Assembly: GCA_039105265.1 (NCBI GenBank)
Contig: JAPFFF010000070.1
Location: 1-64,000, forward strand
DNA length: 64,000 nucleotides
From: Tritrichomonas musculus
Lineage: Eukaryota; Parabasalia; Tritrichomonadida; Tritrichomonadidae
Direction of reading: 5' to 3'
In this document: one piece after another, positions 19,601-30,052 of the stretch
Position numbering within the stretch: position 1 is the first letter of the stretch
How the letters are laid out: every line of letters begins with the position of its first letter
Translations under genes and position numbers: made by a program
The notes under the pieces: generated by a model
The model's database searches: none
Seen by the model: only the letters and a program-made list of their open reading frames with translations
What the model was told of the DNA's origin: nothing

Positions 19601-20161
19601 GTTCTTGACAATAGTGTTGAAGAAATTATGAAGAGCAGGAAATAGTAAATCTCTACCGCGGTTCGTAAGTTGTTCGAAATTGATGTGCCACTCCTCTGGT
19701 GAATCATAAAGTTTCTTCATAATTGCGTCCACTATTTTTTCTTGTTCGTCTTTGAGCTTGATGAAATCGTTATAAGTGATCTTAACAAATGAATCATCTT
19801 TCGTGGTATTCCTCCATATGTTGTTCTTCAAGTTCTTCAAAAAGTAGTTATCATTATTGTCAATGTATCGTGGTATATCTTTTGGAGGTGGCGCTTGGGG
19901 AATTTCATCTCTCGCGGGCACTTCTTCATTTTGGTTTGTTACTTTTGCTTTTTCATTTTGCTCTATACCTTTCATGAACCAGAACATAGCTTCATAAATG
20001 TTGTCACCATCGTAACCATGATCACAAATTTCATATGCAATAGTTTCTATGAGATCGTTCTTGTTAACAAAAAAGTCATCTTCTTCTGTGATCTCTTCAT
20101 TTACAATCAGGCTCAGGAGTTCATATAATTTTGGTGTTGGTGTATCTTCTAGTTTTGTCAT
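16658..20161 (-). CDS. Protein-primed type B DNA polymerase, about 1167 aa (P1)
   Basis: Replicates the element from protein-primed ends, as in Polintons, adenoviruses and linear plasmids. Start MTKLEDTPTP is preceded by a T-run about 30 nt upstream. Approximate positions: a conserved N-terminal region with DDCCFIYALQQTG (~312) that resembles the OTU-like segment seen in such polymerases; 3'-5' exonuclease motifs CDSEAD (~518), HNLAYDIRFL (~568) and YCTQD (~695); polymerase motifs DAVSLYPS (~784), KLIMNSCYG (~922) and YYQDTDS (~1020). All key motifs are visible and the frame is open. It is a close relative of the P2 polymerase and differs from P3's, which has an HNH insertion. Confidence 0.95.
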   Translation of the reverse strand: MTKLEDTPTPKLYELLSLIVNEEITEEDDFFVNKNDLIETIAYEICDHGYDGDNIYEAMFWFMKGIEQNEKAKVTNQNEEVPARDEIPQAPPPKDIPRYIDNNDNYFLKNLKNNIWRNTTKDDSFVKITYNDFIKLKDEQEKIVDAIMKKLYDSPEEWHINFEQLTNRGRDLLFPALHNFFNTIVKNFSVTNQYKLRFKVNNEWRTLPLTPEAFNKLMENFTKKHFIFDMDDVKPEYFYEKGSMELPEWSLFSQLIFSKTKNVKSNADRGGSFFQFLVKDSCPQEIVKYLTRLQIFDTLANYKGKQRKELDDCCFIYALQQTGCYDDETLNKMRLRINNRYLSNSAINNLCQEFKIHISVSFINEDANSKNKKKSIGKNSYIGVEKAEPNRTHKFNIYEKHYFIEELTPFSTYYISHLAELSPDKANMEYNSNHWRKARHFISSSNLVRALMKNNYFRPLNFGDGCILKTIFNKDIKKDVTGINLDYDEQSCTQLIKPKTMKKKTIEINDKKSYWYCDSEADTSGDIHRPYMFVLQSKDGTITKTFKGENCSVSFLDFLPDFSVVYFHNLAYDIRFLCSYGIRKSVIKGNKFMKGTIVYKSKTLYFRDTLPILSCKLSQLPSMFNLDSGQKEVFPYKYYTMERLKKNVGVINEAGENEDKRWTEETKQQFRHNLDIIDCRLSDTTFDMYKYAEFYCTQDVNILRQGFNKFRDGFIKDFNIDPFNFVSISSLANEVFNQRVYYDHDLYKLGGVPRYFCSHAIYGGRCMTAYNKKWHTQKKLCDFDAVSLYPSAMARLYTVSGTPKVIEKENLNMEFLSKQSAYVVEIEVTKVNKHYPFPLLVRKVNGLNLNDDRIENGEPVKMIVDNICLEDLINFQKIEFTLLRGYYWDGKKDYTIQKIIREIFNKRLEYKKQKNPLQNLYKLIMNSCYGKTIERPTDKEFKYLYEGDELEKYWKKNYMKIKEDVQLHNSKLHALKVLKPIDDHFNFSLLGIQVLSMSKRIMNEVMCLAHDIGCHIYYQDTDSMHIELNDLPKLEKAYKEMYGRELIGSDLGQFHSDFPTINNHNEMPVAIESYFLMKKMYIDKLMDSTGDIDFMIRGKGLTLNSIKHAAKQFGGDYMKLYEHLYNGNSITFDLTQGQPCFKFNSNMTISTLTKFKRKIKTTYEEGP

Positions 20162-20759
20162 TTGTGTTGTTTTATGTTTGATAAAAAAATAAAGAAACAT
20201 AAATTATGTTTAATAAATGGAATTCAGAATTTAGTCACAAACAAAAACCATCTAAAAATGTTCTCGATTTGGACCATAACTTAATGGTAATTCATGAGTG
20301 GAAAAGTTATGAGGTTCGAAAAATAGAAAGTCCGACATTTTTTTATTATTAATGCTTTTCATAAATTATAACCATAAACTTGTGAAATATTAATGGAAAA
20401 TCAATAAAATTTTATCTCTCAATTACTACATAAATTATTTTCATTAATTCAGTTCAATTTTGGGAATTCATTTGAGCACTCATGAGTACTCGTGTGCCCC
20501 TTTGAGTACTCTTGTGCGCACAACAAAAATTTAAATTCAAAAAGTGGAACAAAAATTTTAAGGTTGTTACTGTGCAGTAAGTGTACAGTAAGTGTACAGT
20601 AAGTGTACAGTACCAAAATTTAAGTTCAAAAAGTGGAACAAAAATTTAAATTCAAAAAGTAGAATAAAAATTTAAATTCAAAAAGTAGAACAAAAATTTA
20701 AATTCAAAAAGTAGAACAAAAATTTTGAAAATTAATGAAAATAATTAATGAAAATTTTA
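20162..20759. repeat. Gene-free repeat-rich zone next to the P1 right TIR
   Basis: Contains about four copies of the 11-mer GTACAGTAAGT near 20572-20612 and four to five copies of a 26-bp unit close to AAATTTAAATTCAAAAAGTA at about 20526-20730. No gene. Such repeats beside a terminus could serve replication or packaging, but nothing in the sequence proves that. Confidence 0.75.
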
Positions 20760-21099
20760 AAATGAGAATTATTTTTATGCGCAATACAGGGTCCGAAATC
20801 ACCTACCTTTAATTACATATGAAAACACTAAGGAAAACCCCGCACAAGTCCATAAATTTATCCCACATATGTAATTCGATAAAATGGCGATCATCAAAAA
20901 AGTTTTCAATGACGTTGATTTTGATTTTGAAAACGGTCCTGAGCATTGTTTTTGAGAAATCACGCCTATTGAAGATAATATTGGAGAAAGATATAAGAAT
21001 TGTATCGAAGGTTTAACAGTTGTACTTGCGCTAGGCGGACGACGCTAAAAAGGGGGAGTGAGGACTTCGGTCCGAAATCACCCTTTTTATCATACTACT
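20760..21099 (-). repeat. P1 right TIR
   Basis: Inverted partner of 3281-3620, with only a few differences. The outer end CATACTACT is followed by the target duplication TATCT at 21100-21104. Confidence 0.95.
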
Positions 21100-21104
21100 T
21101 ATCT

Positions 21105-22954
21105 ATATTACATCAATTTTTAAATAAAAAAATTATACTGCCTCTCAAATATGAAACCTTTTTTATTTCAGAAAAATAAAAATAGAAATATCTCAAAAAT
21201 AGGAGTATAAAATTATTATCCATTAAAGTAAATTCTTAGTTTCCAAATAAAAATAAAGAAATAATGATCAAAATTACAATATTTCGTCAATTTCTCTACA
21301 TGAATACCTCTAAAAATGTATATTACCCGTTTCGCGAAAAAAAAAAAGTAGAAGCTAATAAAATTTATTTAAAATATAAAATAAAATATTTTTATTAATT
21401 TAATTATTATAATTATTATTTTTTCATATGAGAATTAATCTTCATATTTAAAAGTTGAACCAAAATGATTCAATTGACCTTTAAATTGACAAAAAACAGG
21501 TCAAATTTTCTTCTTAAAGTAACTTGATTTAAAACTTGAATTAAATAAATATTAATATTCTCTATATCATCTTCTTGTTTTGTTTATTTATTTAATTCAA
21601 GTTTTAATTATAATGAACTATTCTTTCCATGTCTTGCAAAATAGTTTATCAAAATCATATGGAAAATATTCAAAATTTTGAAAGTTCGTTATTTTTTTGA
21701 ATGCTTTTTTTAACGAATAAAAAATTGAGAGAAATTCTGAGAGGAAATTGAATGTAATTAACTAATAAAAAAATTAAAATGATTTTATCTCAAGAAAAAA
21801 AAACATATTTTTAATTAAATGCAATTATTAACAACATTAACTTAAAGCCTTTTAATAATAAAAATATAAAGAAAAAAGAAGATGGTAGAAATTTTAAATC
21901 TTTAATATTATATCAAAAAATAAATGATATGCATAAAATCCCTACGGATTATTCATTATTGGTATCTAAACTATTTAATTTAGTATTTAACAAAGGCGGA
22001 TTTTTTTTTCATTCAAAATATGGTGTTCAGATCTCGATCTTTGATGTTTCTTATGGAAAATGGAGTCTGGATATAAAAACATTTTATAATAACAAATTGA
22101 AGTATTAGGGTTAAAAATTCTAGTTTTAACAAAAGTTTGTAAAATTGTATATTATTCTGAAAATTCTGAAAAAACCAAAAGGTGTAGGAAAAAGATCTGA
22201 GCGTTTTTGGTATTAGTATTAATGTACAAATTAAATTATCTGCTTTCTAGAACTTGATTGTTTTTTTAGTGATGTGAATAGAAATTATTAACTAATTGCA
22301 TTATCTTACAATAAAATTAGGATATGGATAATATTTTATACATTGTGAAATGGTCATATCTCGATAAAAATGCTTGATCGGAAGTGATTAAAATATGGAA
22401 AATAATTTGAAAATCAAGAATTACTCGCTAAAAGAGCGATATTATAATAAAATAAAATATAAAAATGCATATCTATTCTTTGTAATGCTTTAAAATAAGA
22501 ATAATTTGATTCTTATTTTTGGTTTATTTTCGATAAAATTGAGTGTTATGAAATGACTATTCAAAAAATTGAATATTATGATCGGAGAAAAGTGCCATCG
22601 TAAACTATTTTAATAGATATGATCGGAGAAATGACTATTCAAAAAAACTTGAATAGTTTATATGAAAATTGTGGCTGATTAGCTTGAAAATCTAATTCTT
22701 TGAATTTGAAACTTAATAATAAAACTCTTGAAGATTGATGCTGATTTATAAGTCTATAAAATAATTGAGATGCGATTAAAACGTAGTTTCAATTGAAAAA
22801 AAAATATTTTGATGAATCAAGAAATGATGTGAATATTTGCTTTAAGTGATCGACTATCTATGAAAAAATCTTCACTGGACGAATGTTATAGGTTTTTAGC
22901 CAAAAGAAAGACGAATTGAGGTAAGATAAATCGAATGATTATAAAAAAAATTTG
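21105..22954. other. AT-rich spacer between P1 and P2, no gene seen
   Basis: No frame longer than 60 codons and no RNA signature recognised. A 17-bp sequence at 21320-21336 (ATATTACCCGTTTCGCG) recurs inverted at 63856-63872, on the far side of P2, and may mark an older element into which P2 inserted. Short direct repeats around GATCGGAGAAA occur near 22580-22632. Confidence 0.55.
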
Positions 22955-22959
22955 TCATG

Positions 22960-23127
22960 AGTAGTAGTGTGAAGTGGTGATTCTGGGCTTTCACCCCAAA
23001 ATCCCCATTTCTGAATTAAATGGCAAAACGAATGAATAATTTATGCATGATTTGAATGTTGGATTTAATTATAGAATTAATGAAAGAATTAGTGTTAGAA
23101 TTTATTTTATCACCAACGAAAAAGATG
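22960..23127 (+). repeat. P2 left TIR
   Basis: Pairs with 63465-63635. Outer blocks such as TTCACCCCAAAATCCCCATT are identical; inner parts have diverged. The TIR runs up to and includes TTATCACCAACGAAAAAG and the ATG of the first gene, so promoter and start codon are duplicated at both ends. Confidence 0.9.
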
Positions 23128-23325
23128 ACATTTGAGAAAGTTAATGAAAGAATAAATGTTTTATTTAATGAAATCGTTAAATGTCAAAATCAAATGTGTG
23201 AATATATATGTAATTTCAATGAAAGTCATTCAATAAGAAAGCGTTTATACTGGACTAATGAAATCAAAAAGACTCGTAAATTAATGAAATCACTAAAGAC
23301 TGAACTATCAATGTATATGTTTTAA
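23125..23325 (+). CDS. Small helical protein starting in the TIR, 66 aa (P2)
   Basis: Start chosen at MTFEKVNERINVLFNEIVKC, because the mirrored TIR starts another gene (63467) at the same position and the promoter-like TATCACCAACGAAAAA precedes both. Earlier in-frame ATGs fall within TIR sequence. The protein is charged and helical, probably coiled coil, with three cysteines in the first half. It reads inward from the left end. No family recognised; real coding status is likely but unproven. Confidence 0.55.
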   Translation: MTFEKVNERINVLFNEIVKCQNQMCEYICNFNESHSIRKRLYWTNEIKKTRKLMKSLKTELSMYMF

Positions 23326-23731
23326 TTGAATTCGTTATTTTTCATTCATAAATCCGTAAATCTTGTCAAATCTGTAAATCCGTAAATCTTGTCAAATCTG
23401 TAAATCCGTAAATCCATAAATCTTGACAAATCTGTAAAAATTGAATTAAAATCTGCAGATCTGGGATTTTTCAATGCATTCAATTTCATTAAAATTTTAA
23501 GATTCAATAGTCTCTCAAATTTTGGCATCTCCATTATTGAATACCCATTCAAACTCATAAAATTTTATAATTGAATACTCACACAAAAATGGAAAGTTCG
23601 TTATTTTAATTAATTACATCCATTTATTTATTTCATTTAACATGTCATTTATGTAAAAATTTTTATGACAAAATTAATTTAATGTTAATATATTTTTATC
23701 TATAATAATTTTTATCACCAACGAAAAATAA
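23326..23731. repeat. Spacer with 25-bp tandem repeats before the P2 polymerase
   Basis: AAATCCGTAAATCTTGTCAA-type units repeat about three to four times at 23347-23440. The rest is AT-rich. The last 25 bases repeat the TIR-type promoter TATCACCAACGAAAAA directly before the polymerase start. Confidence 0.75.
23709..23731 (+). promoter_or_regulatory. Promoter-like motif TATCACCAACGAAAAA (P2 polymerase)
   Basis: The same 16 bases precede the start codons at 23125 and 63467, and a variant (TATCACTAACGAAATT) precedes 52277. Fixed spacing to the ATG at all four genes argues for a core promoter or initiator. It resembles trichomonad Inr (TCAYWW) in its TCAC core, which is an inference. Confidence 0.6.
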
Positions 23732-26700
23732 ATGACAACAATATATAATGCGCCATTAGATAAAATAGTTGAATTGTATAATTTAATTACCGACTCTAAT
23801 GATGACTTAAATGAAATTCTATCAGCTTACGACAATAATGAAAATCAATTAAGAAATGATTTAAATGATGAAATTGCTGATGAACTATTAGATAAATACA
23901 ATTATGATGGTGATTATGAAGACTTCAATGCTATCTACTATTTCATCAAAGGTGTCAAATCTGCGGACGCTCACTGGGAATCGTTAATGAACATTCAACC
24001 TCAACCATTAATCAAACAATTACCTTTACCTCATGCGCCCAAACATCCAAAACAACCAAAGAAATACAGTGATTCTGACACATCATTCTTCAACAAGCTC
24101 AAACTTTTACCCAAAATCAATGATCCCTTTCATGATTTCAATCGTCAACAATTACAATTGAAGTTCAATCGTGATTTGCATAAACGTGATCAATCATTCC
24201 TTTCACAATTAATGCAACATCAAAATGACTTCACTCAATTTCATTCAAGGCCATCCAACAACGATGACGAACCAATTGATGAATTATTCACACCTAAAGA
24301 ACTTAATGCAATGACCATTAAATCCTTCAAGCAATGGAAAGAATTCAATGAAAAACATAAAGATGAACAACAACAAATCGTTAATGATATCATGGAGCAA
24401 CTCGAAACTTCACCAACTGATTGGACCATTAATTTTGAACAACTTAATCAATTAGGAAGAGAATTAATGTTTCCATTACTCAAACAATTCTTTGCAGAAC
24501 ATATTGATTCATTACCGATTACCAGTAAATACATGATTCGATACAACGTTAATGGTGAATGGCGAAGTTTTCCATTCAAGTCAGAAAATTACAACAAATT
24601 AATGAATAAGTTTAATGAACAAAGTTTCATATTCGATATGGATACAAAACCTCCTGAATACTTTTATGAAAACGGTGGTGAAGAGTTACCTGATTGGTCA
24701 TTCTTTTCTGCATTACAATTTACTAAATTGATTGACGTTGATGGTAACAATGATGTAGGTGGTTCATTCTTTCATTACTTAGTCAAACACAATATCAATA
24801 AACGAATAATTAAATACTTACAACGATTACAGATCTTTGACAAACTCGTTAATGAAGATGGTAAACAACGTGATGAATTAAACGATTGCTTTTCATTTAT
24901 GCACTTAAACAAACTGGTTGCTATAGTGAAAACGATTTGAATCTCATGAGATTGAGAATTAACAACAGATATTTATCTCAATCATCAATCAATTCCATTT
25001 GTGAAGAATTCAATATTCACATTAAATTGAGTTTCATCAATGAAGACGATAAGCACAACAAAAAGAAGACTGTTCGTTCATGTTCAAACGGTAAATACAA
25101 ATCATTCATGGGAGTCAAAGATGCAAAACCAAATCGAACTCATACGTTCAATGTTTATGAAAATCATTACTTCATTGAAGAGAAAACTCCATTCAGCACA
25201 TATTACATTAAACATTTAGGAAACGTTAAAGCTGATTCATTCGATAAAGAATATAAGGATGGTAAATGGCGTCCAGCTCGTTATTTCATTTCATCCTCAA
25301 ATTTAGTTCGTGAATTATTCAAACAAAATGTATTCACTCCAATCACATACGGTCAATGCAGAATTCTTCACACAGTATTCTATAATGAAATTGATTCAGA
25401 TATTTCAAACATCGATTTAGAATACAATCCAAAAACATGCACAGAATTAATTAAACCAAAAGTTTATCAAAAAGGTTCGAAAGATGGATCATTAAAGTTA
25501 TCCCGTAAAGATCCTACATATTGGTATGCTGACTTCGAAGCTGACGTATCTGGTGACATTCATAAACCATTCATGTGTGTTCTTCAATCTCAAAACGGTA
25601 AAGTTAATAAAGAATTCCGTGGTGAAAATTGTAACATTCAATTACTCAACTTCTTACCAGATAATGCAGTCATCTATTTCCATAACTTAGCGTATGACAT
25701 TAGAATGCTTGCACAATTTGGAATCACTAGTTCAATCATTAAAGGCACAAAAACAATGAAGGCTGACATTAGATACAACAAGAAGATTCTTCATTTCAAG
25801 GATTCATTACCGATTCTTTCATGCAAGCTTTCACAATTGCCACAAATGTTTGACATACCAAACATCCAAAAAGAAATCTTTCCATACAAGTATTACACAC
25901 TTGAACGATTATCCTCAAATAAGGGTGTTATTAATGAAGCTGGATTAAATGAAGACAAACAATGGACTGACGCTGATTACAAACTCTTCAACACAAACAT
26001 TGATAAGATACCTAACTGTCGCATTGATGCAAATCATTTTGATATGTGGAAATATGCTTCATTCTATTGTCAACAAGATGTAAACATTTTAAGACTTAGC
26101 TTTAATGCATTTCGTCAAGGATTCATCAAAGACTTCAACATTGATCCATTCAAATATGTTTCCATTTCATCTCTCGCTAATGAAGTCTTCAATCAACGAG
26201 TCTATTATCCTAACAAAAACCTTTACAAGATTGGCGGACATGTTCGTAAATTCTGTTCACATGCTGTATACGGTGGAAGATGCATGACTGCTTACAATAA
26301 GAAATGGCATACAACTAAACCATTAAGTGATTTCGATGCTGTATCATTATATCCATCCGCAATGGCAAGATTATATACTGTTGAAGGTAGACCTGAAGTC
26401 ATTAAACCTAAACAATTGAATCTCTCATTCCTCTCACAACAAGGTGCATACATTGTTGAAATCAAGATCACCAAAGTTAACAAACACTATCCATTTCCAT
26501 TAATTGTTCGTAAAGAGAATGGACTCAATCGTAATGACGATAATCTTGCCCCTGGTGAAACCGTTAATATGGTCGTTGATAACATTACATTAGAGGATCT
26601 CATTGAATTCCAGAAGATTGAGTTTGAATTAATCCGTGGTTATTATTGGCCTGGTGATAGAGATTACCGCATTCAAGATGAAATTCGTAAGATATTCAAT

Positions 26701-27537
26701 AAACGTTTGGAATACAAGAAGCAACATAATCCTCTTCAACAATTGTATAAATTAATCATGAATTCATGTTATGGCAAAACGATTGAGCGTCCAGTTGAAA
26801 AAGATTACAAATACTTTGATGATATCAGTAAGTTAGAGAGGTATTGGTTCAAAAATTATTACAAAATCACTGATGTAATGCAAATCGCTAATTCAAACAT
26901 TCATGCAGTACGAACATTAAAACCAATTGACAAACACTTCAACTTTTCATTACTGGGTATTCAAGTTCTATCAATGTCCAAACGTATAATGAATGAAGTA
27001 ATGTGTTTAGCTTATGATTTGGGATGTCATATCTATTACCAAGATACCGATAGCTGTCACATTATTAGAGATGAAGTACCAATCCTTGCAAAAGCCTTCA
27101 AAGAAAAATACAATCGTGAACTTATTGGCACTAACTTAGGACAATTCCATTCGGATTTTCCATCAATTAATAATCATGATGAAATGCCTTGGTCTATCGA
27201 ATCATTATTCCTAATGAAGAAGATGTACGTTGATAAGCTCACTGATTCTACCGGTGAAATTGATTACATGATTCGTGGGAAAGGACTCACTCAGAATTCT
27301 ATTAAACATGCCGCTAAAGCTTTCGCTCAGGACGGAGTCCACGGTGACGTTATGTCCTTATATCAATCCATCTTTAATGGTAATTCACAAACGTTTGATT
27401 TAACACAAGGACAACCATGCTTCTCAATGAACAAAAATATGACTGTCTCTACTGTTAAACAATTCCAACGTTTCATTAAGACAACATATGATGAAGGACA
27501 TGATGATGAATACTTCGGGAAAAGCCCTCAGGATTGA
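23732..27537 (+). pseudogene. Protein-primed type B DNA polymerase gene, broken (P2)
   Basis: Closely related to the P1 polymerase along its length. Visible blocks: INFEQLNQLGRELMFP and QRLQIFDK in the N-terminal half; exonuclease motifs ADFEADVSGD, HNLAYDIRML and YCQQD; polymerase motifs DAVSLYPS, KLIMNSCYGK and YYQDTDS. The region is broken about once, so it is treated as a fossil. Codon use is A/T-rich like the other P2 genes. It reads away from the left TIR and converges on the integrase gene. Confidence 0.9.
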
Positions 27538-27545
27538 AAATCCGT

Positions 27546-28131
27546 TCACTCATACATAAATGCTAATCGATAACGAGGCATCATTTGTTTTTGTCCATTT
27601 TCATTAACAATTTCATACAAACCATTCTTGAATCCATTAACTTTATGTTTACCGGGTTGTAAAATCGTCCTTCGCTTCATCATTTTATCAACGTCGTTAT
27701 AAACTTTAACTTCAACGCCATCATTAATTCTAAATCCTTCGCTATTCATTATTTCCCAATTAGCTTGACATATTTTCCTAACAATATACTCTTCCAAATC
27801 AGGATCATCATTAACCATTTTAGGTGATACACTAAAACCTGCCCATTTACTTAATCCTTTATGTGGTGAATAGTTATACTGTCTAACGATTTCATTCATT
27901 ACAATCGGTGTAATTACTCCAACTTTCATATTGTATGCCATATCTCTAATACTTCTAATGACTCTATCTATGATTCCTAAACTACTGTGTAGAGGTTGAG
28001 TCTTTGATGCAGCTCGTTGTTCTTTCTTCATAAATTCTGGATAAACTCCTTTCATCTGTCTTGGTACACTAATGAATTGAATTCCATGTTTGTCATAAAA
28101 GTCGTTCGCTGTGTCATTCTCATCCGACGTT
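27546..28131 (-). pseudogene. Integrase gene of P2, part left of the P3 insertion
   Basis: Encodes the C-terminal side of a retroviral-type integrase: LHSSLGIIDRVIRSIRDMAY with the third acidic position, YNYSPHKGLSKWAGF, then a basic C-terminal domain ending PRYRLAFMYE. It is highly similar to P1 16085-16550. P3 begins immediately after the GACGTT duplication at 28126-28131. The other side of this gene lies at 51337-52217. Confidence 0.88.
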
Positions 28132-28446
28132 AGTAGTGATGGGTGTTCCGAATCGGGGTCAGATAAATTCCCACTTAAAACGCCCTAAATGACCCATTTT
28201 TGGCCCCCTTCTAAATATCAAAAATAGCATACACCCACAGCCCCATATTTTAAACCCGCATTTGACCCCATATTTGGACCCATATTCGGGGGCCACATAG
28301 AATTCCCTATTTTTGACCCATACTGCATACAACCCCAAAACGCCCATAAAACGCCCATATTTGGGCCCATACAAATTCCAAAAATAGCCCACCTATGACC
28401 CACATATAGCCCACTTATGGCCGACATATGGGACCACTTATAGACC
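28132..28446 (+). repeat. P3 left TIR
   Basis: About 315 bp, inverted at 51022-51336 with about three differences. Rich in CCCATA/GGCCCA-like words. It runs into a stretch (about 28380-28510) of degenerate 11-12 bp repeats of the type CCACTTATGG. Confidence 0.95.
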
Positions 28447-28512
28447 ACTTATGGGACCACCTATGGACCACTTATGGCCCACTTATGGCGCTACATATGG
28501 CCCACCTATGAC
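28380..28512. repeat. Degenerate CCACTTATGG repeats (P3)
   Basis: Around ten imperfect copies of (G/C)CCACTTATGG and CCACCTATG, spanning the inner TIR edge and the adjacent spacer. Only part is mirrored at the right end. Confidence 0.65.
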
Positions 28513-28600
28513 AGACAAAAATATTCCATATTTGGGGACTCAGATGAATTTGGGAAAACCTATTTTTATATTTGAATATTGATTTTTTATCGCATTCCAA

Positions 28601-29080
28601 ATGGAAGCCACTCCAAACCACTTCAATGTCTACGAATACATCAACACACTAATAGCCATATCGCCAAAGCCCGATGGATTTGCAAAATGCAATTTCGCGA
28701 TATTATGTGACAAGTTCCCATTCAATTTGAAGAACTCATTGTACCTCGCGAAGGTCCTATATGTATCACTCCAGAATGATACTGAAACCATTAGATTCTA
28801 CCCTAATAAGCTCAAGGAGATGAGCCTCGAATTTGTCAAATTGACATCCAATAGTAGACGCAAATTGAGTGTCAACATGCAGGAGTTCTTCGTAAATGGG
28901 AATACCGAAAAGCACGAATACAAGGAATGCCCATACTACAACTACTCGATTGAGAGAACCAATATAAATACCAAGGATCTCATTACCAAATTACGTGAAA
29001 AATACAATATTGCAGAACCTGATGTATTCATCGGCAAGCATCAGGATTTGGTATTGGATGATGACTCAGATTTTGCCTAA
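28601..29080 (+). CDS. Unknown protein, 159 aa (P3)
   Basis: First gene of P3, reading inward. Not recognised. The C-terminal part has YKECPYYNYSIER and an acidic end DDDSDFA, which loosely recalls the P2 protein at 62558-63031 (YKEIVYYPS and DSDAF ending). The upstream sequence ATTTTTTATCGCATTCCAA is shared almost exactly with the region before the KilA-N gene start at 50503. That suggests co-regulation of genes at both ends of the element. It overlaps the ATPase stop by a few bases. Confidence 0.65.
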   Translation: MEATPNHFNVYEYINTLIAISPKPDGFAKCNFAILCDKFPFNLKNSLYLAKVLYVSLQNDTETIRFYPNKLKEMSLEFVKLTSNSRRKLSVNMQEFFVNGNTEKHEYKECPYYNYSIERTNINTKDLITKLREKYNIAEPDVFIGKHQDLVLDDDSDFA

Positions 29081-30033
29081 ATCTTTGAGTACACCACTTG
29101 CATATCATGTTCAACTGTGTTCACCAATATGAAATCATGGCCCGATAATGTTCTATATTTTTGCCACAACTCCTCGAACTCACAAGGTATGCTCACCTGC
29201 TGATATATGTAATTGAGTTTCTGTCGTGAGAACCCATTGAATATGAAGAATGATGTGCAGTTATTTTTGTAATAGGTTGGAACACCCTTGAAGAACTGGA
29301 TATTGATGTACACGATTGAGTTCTTATGACGCAACTGGGTGATATAGTTTGTGAAGTATGCTGATTTCAACAGCTTGCTCTTAATGAAGTCCTCGCACAG
29401 GATTATGGTGTTGAGTGGTACATTTGGTTTCCCGAGTTTGTTGATATGGAGGAACTCAAATATCTGCTGCAGCTTGGACTCGTCGAGTGTAACCTTCCCA
29501 ACTGAGCTATATTTGTTATATAACTCCTTCCATAAATCGAGTTCCTTCAAATACCGTTCAGCATTACTATAAGCGACGACCTCAATGGGTAAGTTGATGA
29601 GCTCGCGTTGAGATTCAAATGTGGAATCATTTATAATACCATTCTTGCTCACATACACGATCATATGGAAGAGCCCAATGGGCTCATGAGCGCCAGCGAA
29701 CGGATTATTATTGAGTCTACTCATTTGAATGATATCGCGAATTACTGTATGGCTCTTGCCTTTGCCTTGTGATGCCACCAGTATGTTCAAAGTATTGTAC
29801 CACGCATAGATCCCATTAGCGATTGGCCTTATGGATGCATTCGTGATTTTATCCCTATTCTTGGAATAGGCCTCACTCATAGCTTCATCCACATCAAATC
29901 TCTGGGATACCGGTTGCTGCTTCTGGTACATATCGAATGTATCAAAATCAATTGGATCTTCACTGGAACTGTCTGATAATTCAATAGACGTATAGTCGAA
30001 AAGAGTTGGTTGTAGGCGTTTGTAATATAACAT
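29077..30033 (-). CDS. FtsK/HerA-type packaging ATPase, 318 aa (P3)
   Basis: Same role as the P1 and P2 ATPases but diverged. Walker A is ASQGKGKS at about residue 83-90, and the Walker B-like strand is NTIILCED at about 215. QLRHKNSIVYINIQFFKG downstream corresponds to the QLRRCRHTNISYFLLIQ segment of P1. The N-terminal 60 residues are acidic and specific to P3. Preceded by TTTATTTTTGATTAA directly before the ATG. Reads open. Confidence 0.85.
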   Translation of the reverse strand: MLYYKRLQPTLFDYTSIELSDSSSEDPIDFDTFDMYQKQQPVSQRFDVDEAMSEAYSKNRDKITNASIRPIANGIYAWYNTLNILVASQGKGKSHTVIRDIIQMSRLNNNPFAGAHEPIGLFHMIVYVSKNGIINDSTFESQRELINLPIEVVAYSNAERYLKELDLWKELYNKYSSVGKVTLDESKLQQIFEFLHINKLGKPNVPLNTIILCEDFIKSKLLKSAYFTNYITQLRHKNSIVYINIQFFKGVPTYYKNNCTSFFIFNGFSRQKLNYIYQQVSIPCEFEELWQKYRTLSGHDFILVNTVEHDMQVVYSKI

Positions 30034-30052
30034 TTAATCAAAAATAAAGCTC

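Larger units (their letters stand above)
3281..21099. mobile_element. Polinton/Maverick P1 (about 17.8 kb, partly broken)
   Basis: Begins AGTAGTATG and ends CATACTACT, with 340-bp inverted ends and a 5-bp target duplication TATCT (3276-3280 and 21100-21104). The terminal AG...CT and the short duplication fit Polintons. It carries polymerase, integrase, packaging ATPase, capsid, second virion-type protein, fiber and small accessory genes. A DNA transposon is inserted in the integrase gene. Polymerase, ATPase and several small genes read open; capsid, fiber and one small gene are broken, roughly six to eight breaks in all. The TIRs are nearly identical, so insertion was fairly recent. Confidence 0.93.

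Noticed and set aside
21105-22954. Host gene between P1 and P2
   Set aside because: No frame of useful length and no coding bias seen on either strand.
23347-23440. CRISPR-like array of 25-bp repeats
   Set aside because: Units are contiguous with no unique spacers, and the host is eukaryotic. Plain tandem repeat.
28159-28448. Overlapping frames of 76-102 residues in the P3 TIRs (also 50942-51309)
   Set aside because: They follow the repetitive CCCATA-type TIR words in two frames and recur at the other end by TIR identity. No sign of a protein family.
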